Made by a program: the position numbers and the translations under genes. This document shows, piece after piece, positions 1 to 6,566 of a stretch of 7,368 nucleotides of DNA; the first letter of the stretch is position 1, and every line of letters begins with the position of its first letter. A model generated the notes under the pieces. It was given only the letters and a program-made list of their open reading frames with translations. It did not search any database and was not told where the DNA came from. The DNA is from an uncultured Prochlorococcus sp. (lineage in GTDB: Bacteria > Cyanobacteriota > Cyanobacteriia > PCC-6307 > Cyanobiaceae): the NCBI GenBank assembly GCA_902572675.1, contig CACGGY010000049.1, positions 1-7,368 of the forward strand, given 5' to 3'.

Positions 1-919
1 CGATACACCTAAATTACAAAAAAATAAATTTGTAGTTAATGCAGAAAGGTCATTAGCCAATTTTGATATTGAGTTTATTGGAGAAAGTAATAACTTTTTA
101 TATCCAACTAATTTTGAAGAGGCAGATGAATGGTTAAATGATTTTTTTAAACATAGATTTTTCTTATTTGGAGATTATGAGGATGCTATTTCTAAAGAAA
201 ATTCTTTTTTATGGCACAGTTTACTTTCTCCTCTTTTAAATAGCGGCTTATTAACCCCAGATGTAGTAGTAAATAAAGCATTACTTTTTGCAAAAAATAA
301 TAATGTTCCTATTAACTCTTTAGAGGGTTTTATTCGTCAAATTATTGGATGGAGAGAATTTATTTGCCTCGTTTATAAAAAGTACGGAACAAAGATGCGA
401 AATAGTAATTTTTGGAATTTTGAAGATAAGCCAATTCCAAAATCTTTTTATCAAGGAAATACAGGAATTGAACCAGTAGACGTTGTTATAAAAAATATTA
501 TTAAATTTGGTTATTGTCATCATATTGAGCGGCTAATGATTGTTGGCAACTTTATGCTTCTATGTAGAATTCACCCAAACCAAGTTTATAAATGGTTTAT
601 GGAAATGTTTATTGATTCCTATGATTGGGTTATGGTTCCAAATGTTTACGGAATGAGTCAGTTTAGTGATGGTGGTATCTTTTCAACAAAGCCATATATA
701 TCAAGCTCTAATTATGTAAAAAAAATGTCTAATTTTAAAAGTGGCCCATGGTGTGAAATATGGGATGGCTTATTTTGGAAATTTATTAAAGATAATGAAA
801 GCTTTTTTAGAAAGCAATATCGTCTGGCAATGTTAACGAGAAATCTCGACAAAATGTCAGAGGAAAAATTAAATAATCACTTAAAAACGGCCGATAAATT
901 TTTAAGAGATATTCAATAA
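1..919 (+). CDS. Photolyase of the bacterial (6-4)/FeS-BCP family (DPRP), 5'-truncated
   Basis: This is the C-terminal 305 residues of a light-dependent FAD enzyme that repairs UV-damaged DNA. The frame is open from base 2 with no start, so the gene begins outside the window. Relatives are about 500 residues, so roughly 200 N-terminal residues (antenna-binding Rossmann part) are missing. Seen here: FLWHSLLSPLLNSGLL and GFIRQIIGWREF (FAD-binding helical domain), the paired histidines of GYCHHIERLM (residues 173-174, active site in the family), then W198, Y207 and GMSQFSDGG. The order and spacing match Agrobacterium PhrB as I recall it. Oddities: the CxxC of the cluster loop is gone (K246 stands at the first Cys), the upstream cluster Cys is P158, and only C251 remains. 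The loop is about 11 residues shorter, and the family FWTG tryptophan is Y150. The fold looks intact and there are no internal stops, so I infer a working enzyme without a [4Fe-4S] cluster. Substrate is inferred from family. Confidence 0.9.
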   Translation, partial: DTPKLQKNKFVVNAERSLANFDIEFIGESNNFLYPTNFEEADEWLNDFFKHRFFLFGDYEDAISKENSFLWHSLLSPLLNSGLLTPDVVVNKALLFAKNNNVPINSLEGFIRQIIGWREFICLVYKKYGTKMRNSNFWNFEDKPIPKSFYQGNTGIEPVDVVIKNIIKFGYCHHIERLMIVGNFMLLCRIHPNQVYKWFMEMFIDSYDWVMVPNVYGMSQFSDGGIFSTKPYISSSNYVKKMSNFKSGPWCEIWDGLFWKFIKDNESFFRKQYRLAMLTRNLDKMSEEKLNNHLKTADKFLRDIQ

Positions 920-1024
920 ATTAAGAGTAATAACCTGAATTTGTCTTTGAAAAATTAAAAGAATATTATGTTATGAAGAAATATTAAGTACGGATGTTAA
1001 GTTAGTTAAAATTAGATTTATCTA

Positions 1025-1204
1025 TTGGAAATTGGAACACTTTTTTTAAAAAGTAATTCGACGGGAATTATCACTTTTTCTGAATTAGATTGGATAACTA
1101 CCCATCAATCTTATTTCTCTAGGTTGGAGGAATCCATAGCAATTAAATTAGGCAGAATGCTTGATTCAGGATCTATCAATATTGGTTGCCGTTTGAAATC
1201 CTGA
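1025..1204 (+). CDS. Small conserved-type cyanobacterial protein, 59 aa, function unknown
   Basis: This short gene begins with TTG at 1025 and reads (M)EIGTLFLKSNS, then GIITFSELDWITTHQSYF, SRLEESIAIKLGRMLDSG, and ends INIGCRLKS. The body has the look of a real soluble protein: an acidic and aromatic SELDWITTHQ segment, an amphipathic helix (RLEESIAIKLGRMLD) and a Gly-Cys-Arg-Leu tail. I recall similar small proteins with an EE-AI-LGR-LD-G-IN-GCRL pattern in marine Synechococcus and Prochlorococcus, but cannot check this. The frame is closed by TAG at 1013-1015, so no ATG start is possible. TTG at 1025 is the best start and the ATT codons at 1016 and 1031 are unlikely. No clear Shine-Dalgarno is visible. 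The next small gene follows 19 nt later, so the two may share a transcript. No function can be assigned. Confidence 0.7.
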   Translation: MEIGTLFLKSNSTGIITFSELDWITTHQSYFSRLEESIAIKLGRMLDSGSINIGCRLKS

Positions 1205-1223
1205 ATAAGTTTTTATTTTAATA

Positions 1224-1367
1224 ATGAAGTATCAAAAAGAGAAAAAAATATTTTTTCGGGAAAGAATCCATTCTTTGAATATCTTCCTTTTTTTAGGATT
1301 TAATCTTTCACTTATTTCTATCTTAGGTTTTATTTGGTTTAATTCTGCAATTCAAAAAGTAGTTTAA
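1224..1367 (+). CDS. Small single-pass membrane protein, 47 aa, unrecognised
   Basis: The ATG at 1224 opens a 47-codon frame ending at TAA 1365-1367. The N-terminus is strongly basic (MKYQKEKKIFFRERIH, residues 1-16). It is followed by one long hydrophobic stretch at about residues 18-39 (LNIFLFLGFNLSLISILGFIWF) and a short tail, NSAIQKVV. The positive-inside rule would place the N-terminus in the cytoplasm. No cysteine or catalytic motif is visible and I do not recognise the family. It lies 19 nt after the 59-residue gene and 51 nt before rsmB, on the same strand, with base composition like its neighbours. Prochlorococcus genomes carry many such one-helix proteins. No good ribosome binding site is seen. 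A chance open frame in AT-rich DNA remains possible, but a clean ATG, basic head and full-length helix together argue for a gene. Confidence 0.5.
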   Translation: MKYQKEKKIFFRERIHSLNIFLFLGFNLSLISILGFIWFNSAIQKVV

Positions 1368-1383
1368 ATTTCTGAATTTTTTG

Positions 1384-1389
1384 TATATT
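1384..1389 (+). promoter_or_regulatory. Possible -10 element for rsmB
   Basis: TATATT matches the TATAAT consensus at five of six positions and would place the transcript start near 1396, about 23 nt before the TTG start of rsmB. The -35 region at 17-18 nt spacing (about 1360-1366) is poor. In DNA this AT-rich such hexamers arise by chance, so this is a weak call. Confidence 0.25.
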
Positions 1390-1418
1390 AAAGTTATCTT
1401 TAAAAAATTAATTATATT

Positions 1419-2735
1419 TTGAGCATAGGATATTTACAAAGAAAGGCAGCTTGGGAAATTTTATTAAAAGTTAGTTCTGGTGATTTTTCTGATCATGCTC
1501 TTGAAAAGGTTTTAAAAAATTATCAATTTAATCCTCTTGATATAGCTTTTATTACGGAATTATCTTTTGGATGTATTAGGTATAGAAAATTTCTTGATCT
1601 TTGGACGGATCATACATCAAAAATTACTCATAAAAAGCAGCCTCCAAAGTTAAGATGGCTTCTACATATAGGTTTGTATCAACTATTGAAAATGGATAAA
1701 ATCCCATTTCCTGTTGCTATTTCTACCACTGTAGAAGTAGCTAAAAAAACAGATTTAAATGGTTTAGCGGGAACTGTAAATGCCATATTGAGAAATGCAT
1801 CAAGAAAATTAGAACAAAAAATCTTTCCGGAATTATCTTCTGATAGAAAAGAAAGAATTTCATATCTTGAATCATTTCCATTATGGCTTGTGAAGGATCT
1901 TTATAAATGGGTCGGCAATAGCGAGGGTGAAAATATCATTAAGGCATTCAATAAAAAACCATCAATTGATTTGAGAATTAACCAATTAAAAACTAATTTA
2001 GATAACTTTTTGAAAGTACTTCATGAAAATAAGATTGATGCTGAAATTATTAGTGATTTACATAATGGAATTACTTTAAAATCTAATCCAAGATCTATAA
2101 AAAATTTACCAGGATATAGTGATGGACTTTGGACAATTCAAGATAGATCTTCTCAGTGGATAGCACCTCTCTTAAATCCAAAAGAAGGTGAAAAGATTTT
2201 AGATGCTTGTGCAGCTCCAGGAAGTAAGTCTACCCACCTCGCAGAATTAACAAATGATAGTGCTGAAATTATTGCCGTGGATAGATCAGCAAAAAGATTG
2301 AAAATACTGCAATCAAATTTAGAAAGGTTAAATTTGAAATCTGTTAATACCCTTAAGGCTGATGCTACGAGTTTGATTGAATTAAATCCTAAGTTTATAT
2401 CTTATTTTGATAAGATTTTATTAGATGCTCCATGTTCAGGCATTGGAACTCTTTCCAGGAATCCAGATTCTAGATGGTCTTTAAGTAAAGAAAAAATAAA
2501 ATCTTTAACTTTATTACAGGAAAAACTTTTGGAGAGTATTTTCCCTCTTTTGAAAAAAGATGGCACTTTAGTTTATTCAACTTGTACCATTTGTCCCGAT
2601 GAAAATAATCTATTAATTGAACGATTTATTGAAAAAAACAAAACTTTAAAATTGGTTAGCCAAAAGCAAATTTTACCTAGCTTGGATTATCCTGGTGATG
2701 GATTTTATTCTGCAATAATTTCTTATAAATCTTAA
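1419..2735 (+). CDS. rsmB: 16S rRNA (cytosine-967-C5)-methyltransferase RsmB (Sun/Fmu)
   Basis: Cytoplasmic SAM-dependent enzyme that methylates carbon 5 of C967 (E. coli numbering) in 16S rRNA. At 438 residues it is full length (E. coli RsmB is 429). An N-terminal NusB-like helical domain spans about residues 1-140 and includes SFGCIRYRKFLD and the TVNAILRN segment. The Rossmann methyltransferase domain follows: DACAAPGSKSTHLAEL (262-277) binds SAM, D288 in IIAVDRS contacts the ribose, LLDAPCSGIGTLSRNPDSRW carries the motif IV cysteine C339, and YSTCT carries the motif VI cysteine C389, the expected nucleophile. The start is TTG at 1419. TAA at 1401-1403 closes the frame above it, leaving only two ATT codons in between. 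It ends 9 bp short of the oppositely oriented PBP gene with no hairpin between them, so the two transcripts probably overlap at their 3' ends. Confidence 0.95.
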   Translation: MSIGYLQRKAAWEILLKVSSGDFSDHALEKVLKNYQFNPLDIAFITELSFGCIRYRKFLDLWTDHTSKITHKKQPPKLRWLLHIGLYQLLKMDKIPFPVAISTTVEVAKKTDLNGLAGTVNAILRNASRKLEQKIFPELSSDRKERISYLESFPLWLVKDLYKWVGNSEGENIIKAFNKKPSIDLRINQLKTNLDNFLKVLHENKIDAEIISDLHNGITLKSNPRSIKNLPGYSDGLWTIQDRSSQWIAPLLNPKEGEKILDACAAPGSKSTHLAELTNDSAEIIAVDRSAKRLKILQSNLERLNLKSVNTLKADATSLIELNPKFISYFDKILLDAPCSGIGTLSRNPDSRWSLSKEKIKSLTLLQEKLLESIFPLLKKDGTLVYSTCTICPDENNLLIERFIEKNKTLKLVSQKQILPSLDYPGDGFYSAIISYKS

Positions 2736-2744
2736 AAATATAAT

Positions 2745-4523
2745 TTATTTTTTGATTGGAATTTTATAAATTTCAGATATGAACTTCTTCCATAAATAAG
2801 CTGCATTCCCACTAGATAATTCTGATTCCTTGTTATTGTCGTAACCTATCCAGATCCCTGTTGTAAGGTTATCAATGGAACCAATAAACCAGAGATCTTT
2901 ATTTCCATCAGATGTTCCTGTTTTCCCATAAATTTTCTTTCCTTTTATAGAGGCTGCTTTTGAAGTGCCTTCTTTTACAGATTTTTCAAGAAGTTTATTT
3001 ATTTTATTGTTTATTTTTAAATCTAATATTTTCTTGGAAATAGATTTATTTTCCCAAATAGATTTATCATTAAATGATTCTATTTTTTCTATGATTTCAG
3101 GGCTTTGAATCTTCCCATTATTGTTTATTGTAGAATATGCATTTGTGATGTTTAAAAGATTATCTCCGTAGGCACCAATAGCTAATGATGGGAATTCTTC
3201 AAACTCTTGCTCGTAACCTAGCCCAAAGGAATTCGCTAAAATAATAATATTTTTTAAGCCGATTTTTTTTGTTATTGATATTGGAACGATATTTGATGAA
3301 CTTTTAAATGATTCAATCAAAGATATTGAACCTCTATAGTCTTCTGAAAAATTTTTTGGGCAATAACTTTCCCAGCATATTGGTAAGTCTTCAAATTTAT
3401 CGCTTAATTTTATTCCTTCTATTAATGCAGCAGCATAAGGGATTATTTTAAAAGTAGAACCTAAAGGTCTTACAGATGAAATCACTCTATTGTATTCATT
3501 AATTGATGGATTTTTGCTGGTTATCATTGTCCTTATTAGTCCTGTGTTTGATTCGATAGATAAAAGACCAAATTCAAGTTCTTTAGGTCCTGCATATCTT
3601 GATATTTTTTGACCTTTTTCTTGCCAATCTTTGTTTATAGAAGATTTAATTCTTAAAAACTTATAATCATTTTTAATTCCAATTTTTTTATCTGTTTCCT
3701 GAAGAATAAATTTTATTAGTAATTTATCATCTAAAAAATTATCAGCTGTTTGATAATTTAACTTTATTTTTTCTTTTATAGCCTTATTCTTATTTGCGAG
3801 AGAAATATATCCATCAAGATACATTGATTCAAGAACTTTATTTCTATTTTTAATAGCTAGTTCTAAATTTTGATGAGGTGAATAAATTGATGGAGCTGGA
3901 GCTAATCCTGCAATTAATGCAATCTCTGATAATGTCAATTCTTCTATAAATTTTCCAAAATAAACTTGGGCAGCCTCGTCTACCCCATATGCTCCTGATC
4001 CTAGATAAATATTATTTAAATATAATTTTAAAATTTGATTTTTGTTATATCTAAATTCAAGAATTAGTGATATAAATATTTCTTTGATTTTTCTTTGAAA
4101 ACTTAAATCATTATTTAGAAAAAGTAATCTGGCAACTTGTTGTGTGATCGTACTTCCTCCCTCTTTAACATAACCACTTCTAATATTTTGAATAAGGGCA
4201 CGTGAAATACTTTTTAAATCTATTCCATTATGTTTATAAAATCTTTTATCCTCAGAAGATATAAAAGAATGTTTAAGAAAAAATGGAATTTTATGATAAC
4301 TATTATCTATTTCAAATTTGCGGCTTAATTTGCTTAGTATCTTATTATCAGAAGATAAGATTACGTAAGAATATTTGGTTTCCCGAGACTTTTTACTTTT
4401 AGAAACGTCAAATTTTAAGGTACTAAATATTAGGCTAAAAAAATAAAAAGATATTCCAGAAAAAATTAATATTGGAATTATTAAAACAAAAGATTTGAAT
4501 TTAATCTTTTGCACCTTAAGCAA
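2745..4523 (-). CDS. Class A penicillin-binding protein (peptidoglycan glycosyltransferase/transpeptidase)
   Basis: Bifunctional inner-membrane enzyme that polymerises lipid II glycan chains and crosslinks the stem peptides. It has 592 residues with one N-terminal membrane anchor at about 11-33. The GT51 domain shows SSEDKRFYKHNGID (catalytic E91), GGSTITQQVARL (122-133), RKIKE (144-148) and LYLNNIYLGSGAYGV (167-181). The transpeptidase domain has S356-T-F-K359 (acylated serine), S409-S-N411 and K534-T-G-T. All catalytic motifs are present. It ends soon after the transpeptidase domain, with no PASTA or other C-terminal extension, so it is shorter than E. coli PBP1a/1b. The called start is TTG at 4523, overlapping the chlG stop by 8 nt. 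A GTG three codons in (4514) would leave a 1-nt gap and is an equally good choice. Last gene of the minus-strand unit, so it is probably translated by coupling to chlG. Confidence 0.93.
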   Translation of the reverse strand: MLKVQKIKFKSFVLIIPILIFSGISFYFFSLIFSTLKFDVSKSKKSRETKYSYVILSSDNKILSKLSRKFEIDNSYHKIPFFLKHSFISSEDKRFYKHNGIDLKSISRALIQNIRSGYVKEGGSTITQQVARLLFLNNDLSFQRKIKEIFISLILEFRYNKNQILKLYLNNIYLGSGAYGVDEAAQVYFGKFIEELTLSEIALIAGLAPAPSIYSPHQNLELAIKNRNKVLESMYLDGYISLANKNKAIKEKIKLNYQTADNFLDDKLLIKFILQETDKKIGIKNDYKFLRIKSSINKDWQEKGQKISRYAGPKELEFGLLSIESNTGLIRTMITSKNPSINEYNRVISSVRPLGSTFKIIPYAAALIEGIKLSDKFEDLPICWESYCPKNFSEDYRGSISLIESFKSSSNIVPISITKKIGLKNIIILANSFGLGYEQEFEEFPSLAIGAYGDNLLNITNAYSTINNNGKIQSPEIIEKIESFNDKSIWENKSISKKILDLKINNKINKLLEKSVKEGTSKAASIKGKKIYGKTGTSDGNKDLWFIGSIDNLTTGIWIGYDNNKESELSSGNAAYLWKKFISEIYKIPIKK

Positions 4524-5463
4524 CTAAAAAACTATGTCCTATCGCTAAAGCTGTAACTAACATTCCAGTTATAAGAAACGGTTGGGCACTTGCTTGATAT
4601 TTGACATCAAACTTTAGAGGATCTCTTAGTAACCACATGTCTTGAAATGTAATTTGTGGAATTACCAACAAAACCAAAATTACAGAGGCTAAATGTTGAC
4701 CAATAATGACTAATACTAAGACCATTGCTAATTGAAAAATATCAATCAGTCCTGCACTTATTCTACTTGCATTTTTAATTCCAAAAACTACTGGTAGAGA
4801 ATTCAAGCCTAGCTTTGAGTCTCCTTCAACACTTTTGAAATCATTAATCACAGCAATTCCAAGTCCTGAGAGGCTATAAGCAAGTGTTAGTATCGCCGTC
4901 ACGATTGTTAATTTCCCAAACAAGGCTTGTCCTGCCCACCAAGGTAAAGCTATATAAGATGCTCCTAATGCATAATTTCCAAGCCAACCATTCTGTTTTA
5001 ATTTAAGTGGTGGTGCAGAATATATATAACTAACAAAGGAACCTCCTAATGCCAAAAGTAAGACGGAGGGGAAGCTGTGCTTAGCATATAAATCTAATAG
5101 AAAAGCAACTATTAAACCCGCTATAAGTAATACCCAAATTTGAATTTTTACATCTTTAATTGAAATTTTTCCAGAAGGAATTGGTCTATTTGGTTCGTTA
5201 ATTGCGTCGATTTCTTTATCAAAAAAATCGTTTATGGTTTGTGTATAACCTGCTAAAAGTGGCCCACTCATTAACATGCATGCTAGTGAAGCTAAAACAT
5301 TACTGAATGTCCATTTAAAATTCCCACTTGCAGCTGCTCCACAAATCACACCCCATATCAAAGGGATCCATGTAATTGGCTTCATTAACTGTATACGAAG
5401 TTTCCATATACTTGAAGTTTCAGAGGCGCCTTTAATTCCTAATAGTTGTTTTGGATCATTCAC
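4516..5463 (-). CDS. chlG: Chlorophyll a synthase ChlG
   Basis: Integral thylakoid-membrane prenyltransferase of the UbiA superfamily. It esterifies chlorophyllide a with phytyl or geranylgeranyl diphosphate, the last step of chlorophyll synthesis. In Prochlorococcus the natural pigment is the divinyl form, so the substrate is presumably divinyl chlorophyllide. The 315 residues are typical of cyanobacterial ChlG. The first Asp-rich motif is NDFFDKEID (78-86), followed by NEPNRPIPSG (89-98), the hallmark that separates chlorophyll synthases from other UbiA enzymes. The second is INDFKSVEGDSKLG (206-219). About eight or nine hydrophobic helices are visible, and GYTQTINDF and YSAPPLKLKQNGW are characteristic. 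The start is GTG at 5463, 8 nt after the DUF2862 stop, with only a weak purine-rich stretch ahead of it. The stop overlaps the start of the PBP gene, which places pigment and cell-wall genes on one transcript. Confidence 0.96.
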   Translation of the reverse strand: MNDPKQLLGIKGASETSSIWKLRIQLMKPITWIPLIWGVICGAAASGNFKWTFSNVLASLACMLMSGPLLAGYTQTINDFFDKEIDAINEPNRPIPSGKISIKDVKIQIWVLLIAGLIVAFLLDLYAKHSFPSVLLLALGGSFVSYIYSAPPLKLKQNGWLGNYALGASYIALPWWAGQALFGKLTIVTAILTLAYSLSGLGIAVINDFKSVEGDSKLGLNSLPVVFGIKNASRISAGLIDIFQLAMVLVLVIIGQHLASVILVLLVIPQITFQDMWLLRDPLKFDVKYQASAQPFLITGMLVTALAIGHSFLVA

Positions 5464-5471
5464 TTTACTCT

Positions 5472-5696
5472 TTACCCTTTCTCAATTTCTTCTGGGAAAA
5501 ACCAGTTTTGCTCTCCATTCTGAAATTTTGCGGTAATTCCAATGCTTCTGCCGTCTGTCATTTTATAGCCTGTTATTACAGCTTTAGGATTAGAAGATAT
5601 TTGATCAATTAATTTTCCTGGTAGTCTATCTTTGACTTTGTTAATGTTAATTTTAATTTTACTACCAATTTTGGGTAATAATTTTGTTTCAGCCAT
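5472..5696 (-). CDS. DUF2862 family cyanobacterial small protein
   Basis: A 74-residue soluble protein starting at ATG 5696. It opens MAETKLLPKIGSKIKINI, continues through KVKDRLPGKLIDQI and ITGYKMTDGRSIGITAKF, and ends NGEQNWFFPEEIEKG. The small beta-rich layout (KIGSKIKI... GYKMTDG... IGITAKFQNG... NWFFPEEI) fits DUF2862, a cyanobacterial family of about 70 residues with no assigned function. The family call is from memory of its pattern. The fold resembles a small SH3-like barrel, which is inference only. It is the first gene of the minus-strand unit, 8 nt upstream of chlG, so it shares its promoter with the chlorophyll synthase and may act in or near pigment or thylakoid metabolism; only the position supports this. 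No Shine-Dalgarno lies before the ATG, and the leader would be only about 12 nt from the predicted promoter. Confidence 0.88.
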   Translation of the reverse strand: MAETKLLPKIGSKIKININKVKDRLPGKLIDQISSNPKAVITGYKMTDGRSIGITAKFQNGEQNWFFPEEIEKG

Positions 5697-5714
5697 AAGA
5701 GGTAAAATGGAAGC

Positions 5715-5720
5715 TATTAT
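5715..5720 (+). promoter_or_regulatory. Possible -10 element for hisF-menG
   Basis: TATTAT (five of six bases of TATAAT) would start transcription near 5727, giving a leader of about 29 nt before hisF. No convincing -35 is present at 5692-5698, inside the opposite gene. It overlaps the -10 of the divergent promoter almost completely, so if both are used they would compete. Confidence 0.25.
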
Positions 5721-5744
5721 GCAAGATTAACAGCATTTGGACAA
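5716..5744 (-). promoter_or_regulatory. Sigma70-type promoter for the DUF2862-chlG-PBP unit
   Basis: Reading the minus strand, TTGTCC (5744-5739) is a -35 element matching TTGACA at four of six bases. After exactly 17 nt comes CATAAT (5721-5716), a -10 element matching TATAAT at five of six. The transcript would start near 5709, about 12 nt before the DUF2862 ATG at 5696. It sits in the only spacer upstream of three tightly packed genes, so it is the likely driver of chlG. Confidence 0.5.
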
Positions 5745-5755
5745 TTTTTACTAAA

Positions 5756-6526
5756 ATGGTTGCTCTTCGTTTAATTCCTTGTTTAGATGTCGCCAATGGA
5801 CGGGTGGTTAAAGGTGTAAATTTTGTTAATTTGAGAGACTCAGGGGATCCTGTTGAATTGGCTTGTAGGTATTCTGATGAAGGTGCAGATGAATTAGTAT
5901 TTTTAGATATTAGAGCAACTGTTGAGAATAGAAATACATTAGTTGACCTTGTCTCTAGAACAGCAAAATCAGTAAAAATCCCTTTTACAGTTGGTGGAGG
6001 TATAGATTCTGTTTCTTCTATTAATGATCTCTTAAGAGCAGGAGCGGATAAAGTGAGTTTGAATTCTTCTGCTGTCAGAAATCCTGATTTAATTTCTAAA
6101 AGTTCTAGAGAATTTGGTAATCAATGCATAGTGATAGCAATTGATGCTCGAAGAAAAGTTAATAAGTTTGGTGAGTGGGAGGTATATGTAAAAGGAGGGA
6201 GAGAGAATACTGGAATAGATGTATTAAGTTGGGTAAAGAAAGTTGAGGAATTAGGCGCTGGGGAAATATTACTAACTTCAATGGATGGTGATGGTACGCA
6301 AAATGGATATGATTTAGATTTGACAGAATCCGTAGCGAATATTGTCAACATCCCAGTAATTGCATCCGGTGGAGCAGGCTCTTTAGAAGATATTTATGAT
6401 GTTTTCAAAGAAGGCAGGGCATCAGCAGCACTTTTAGCATCATTACTTCACGATAAGAAACTTACTTTACAAGAAATAAAAACTTTTCTCATCAAAAAAA
6501 ACCTTCCAATAAGACCATATGAATAA
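5756..6526 (+). CDS. hisF: Imidazole glycerol phosphate synthase, cyclase subunit HisF
   Basis: Cytoplasmic (beta/alpha)8-barrel enzyme. With the glutaminase subunit HisH it turns PRFAR and ammonia into imidazole glycerol phosphate and AICAR, joining histidine and purine synthesis. The 256 residues are the family's usual length. The catalytic aspartates are D11 in RLIPCLDV and D130 in CIVIAIDARRK, at the standard positions. Phosphate-binding loops appear as VGGGID (79-84), KVSLNSSAV (99-107), SMDGDGTQNGYD and IASGGAG. The ATG at 5756 gives the normal N-terminus MVALRLIPCLDV, so the start is secure. hisH is not in the window, as is common in cyanobacteria where his genes are scattered. It is first in a plus-strand pair with menG, with the minus-strand DUF2862 gene diverging 59 bp away. 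Confidence 0.97.
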   Translation: MVALRLIPCLDVANGRVVKGVNFVNLRDSGDPVELACRYSDEGADELVFLDIRATVENRNTLVDLVSRTAKSVKIPFTVGGGIDSVSSINDLLRAGADKVSLNSSAVRNPDLISKSSREFGNQCIVIAIDARRKVNKFGEWEVYVKGGRENTGIDVLSWVKKVEELGAGEILLTSMDGDGTQNGYDLDLTESVANIVNIPVIASGGAGSLEDIYDVFKEGRASAALLASLLHDKKLTLQEIKTFLIKKNLPIRPYE

Positions 6527-6566
6527 AAATTTAATTTATCCAAATAAAAGTATTAAAAATTTAACA

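Noticed and set aside
320..523. 67-codon open frame on the minus strand inside the photolyase gene
   Set aside because: It lies wholly within a strongly conserved gene on the other strand and its protein has low-complexity, Asn/Ile-rich composition with no family pattern.
930..983. Short protein-like frame PEFVFEKLKEYYVMKKY after the photolyase
   Set aside because: It is preceded by a stop (TAA), has no usable start that yields more than a few residues, and is too short to separate from chance in AT-rich DNA. A gene remnant is possible but not supported.
1039..1054. Near-palindrome of T and A runs (ACTTTTTTTAAAAAGT) as a terminator
   Set aside because: It has no loop and no GC stem and lies inside the 59-residue gene, where it encodes LFLKS.
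5276..5536. 86-codon plus-strand frame across the chlG/DUF2862 junction
   Set aside because: It is antisense to the N-terminus of chlG and the C-terminus of DUF2862, both well supported. No family resemblance.
6121..6351. 76-codon minus-strand frame inside hisF
   Set aside because: It is antisense to the HisF barrel core, which includes catalytic D130 and the SMDGDGTQNG loop. The frame is a by-product of that codon pattern.
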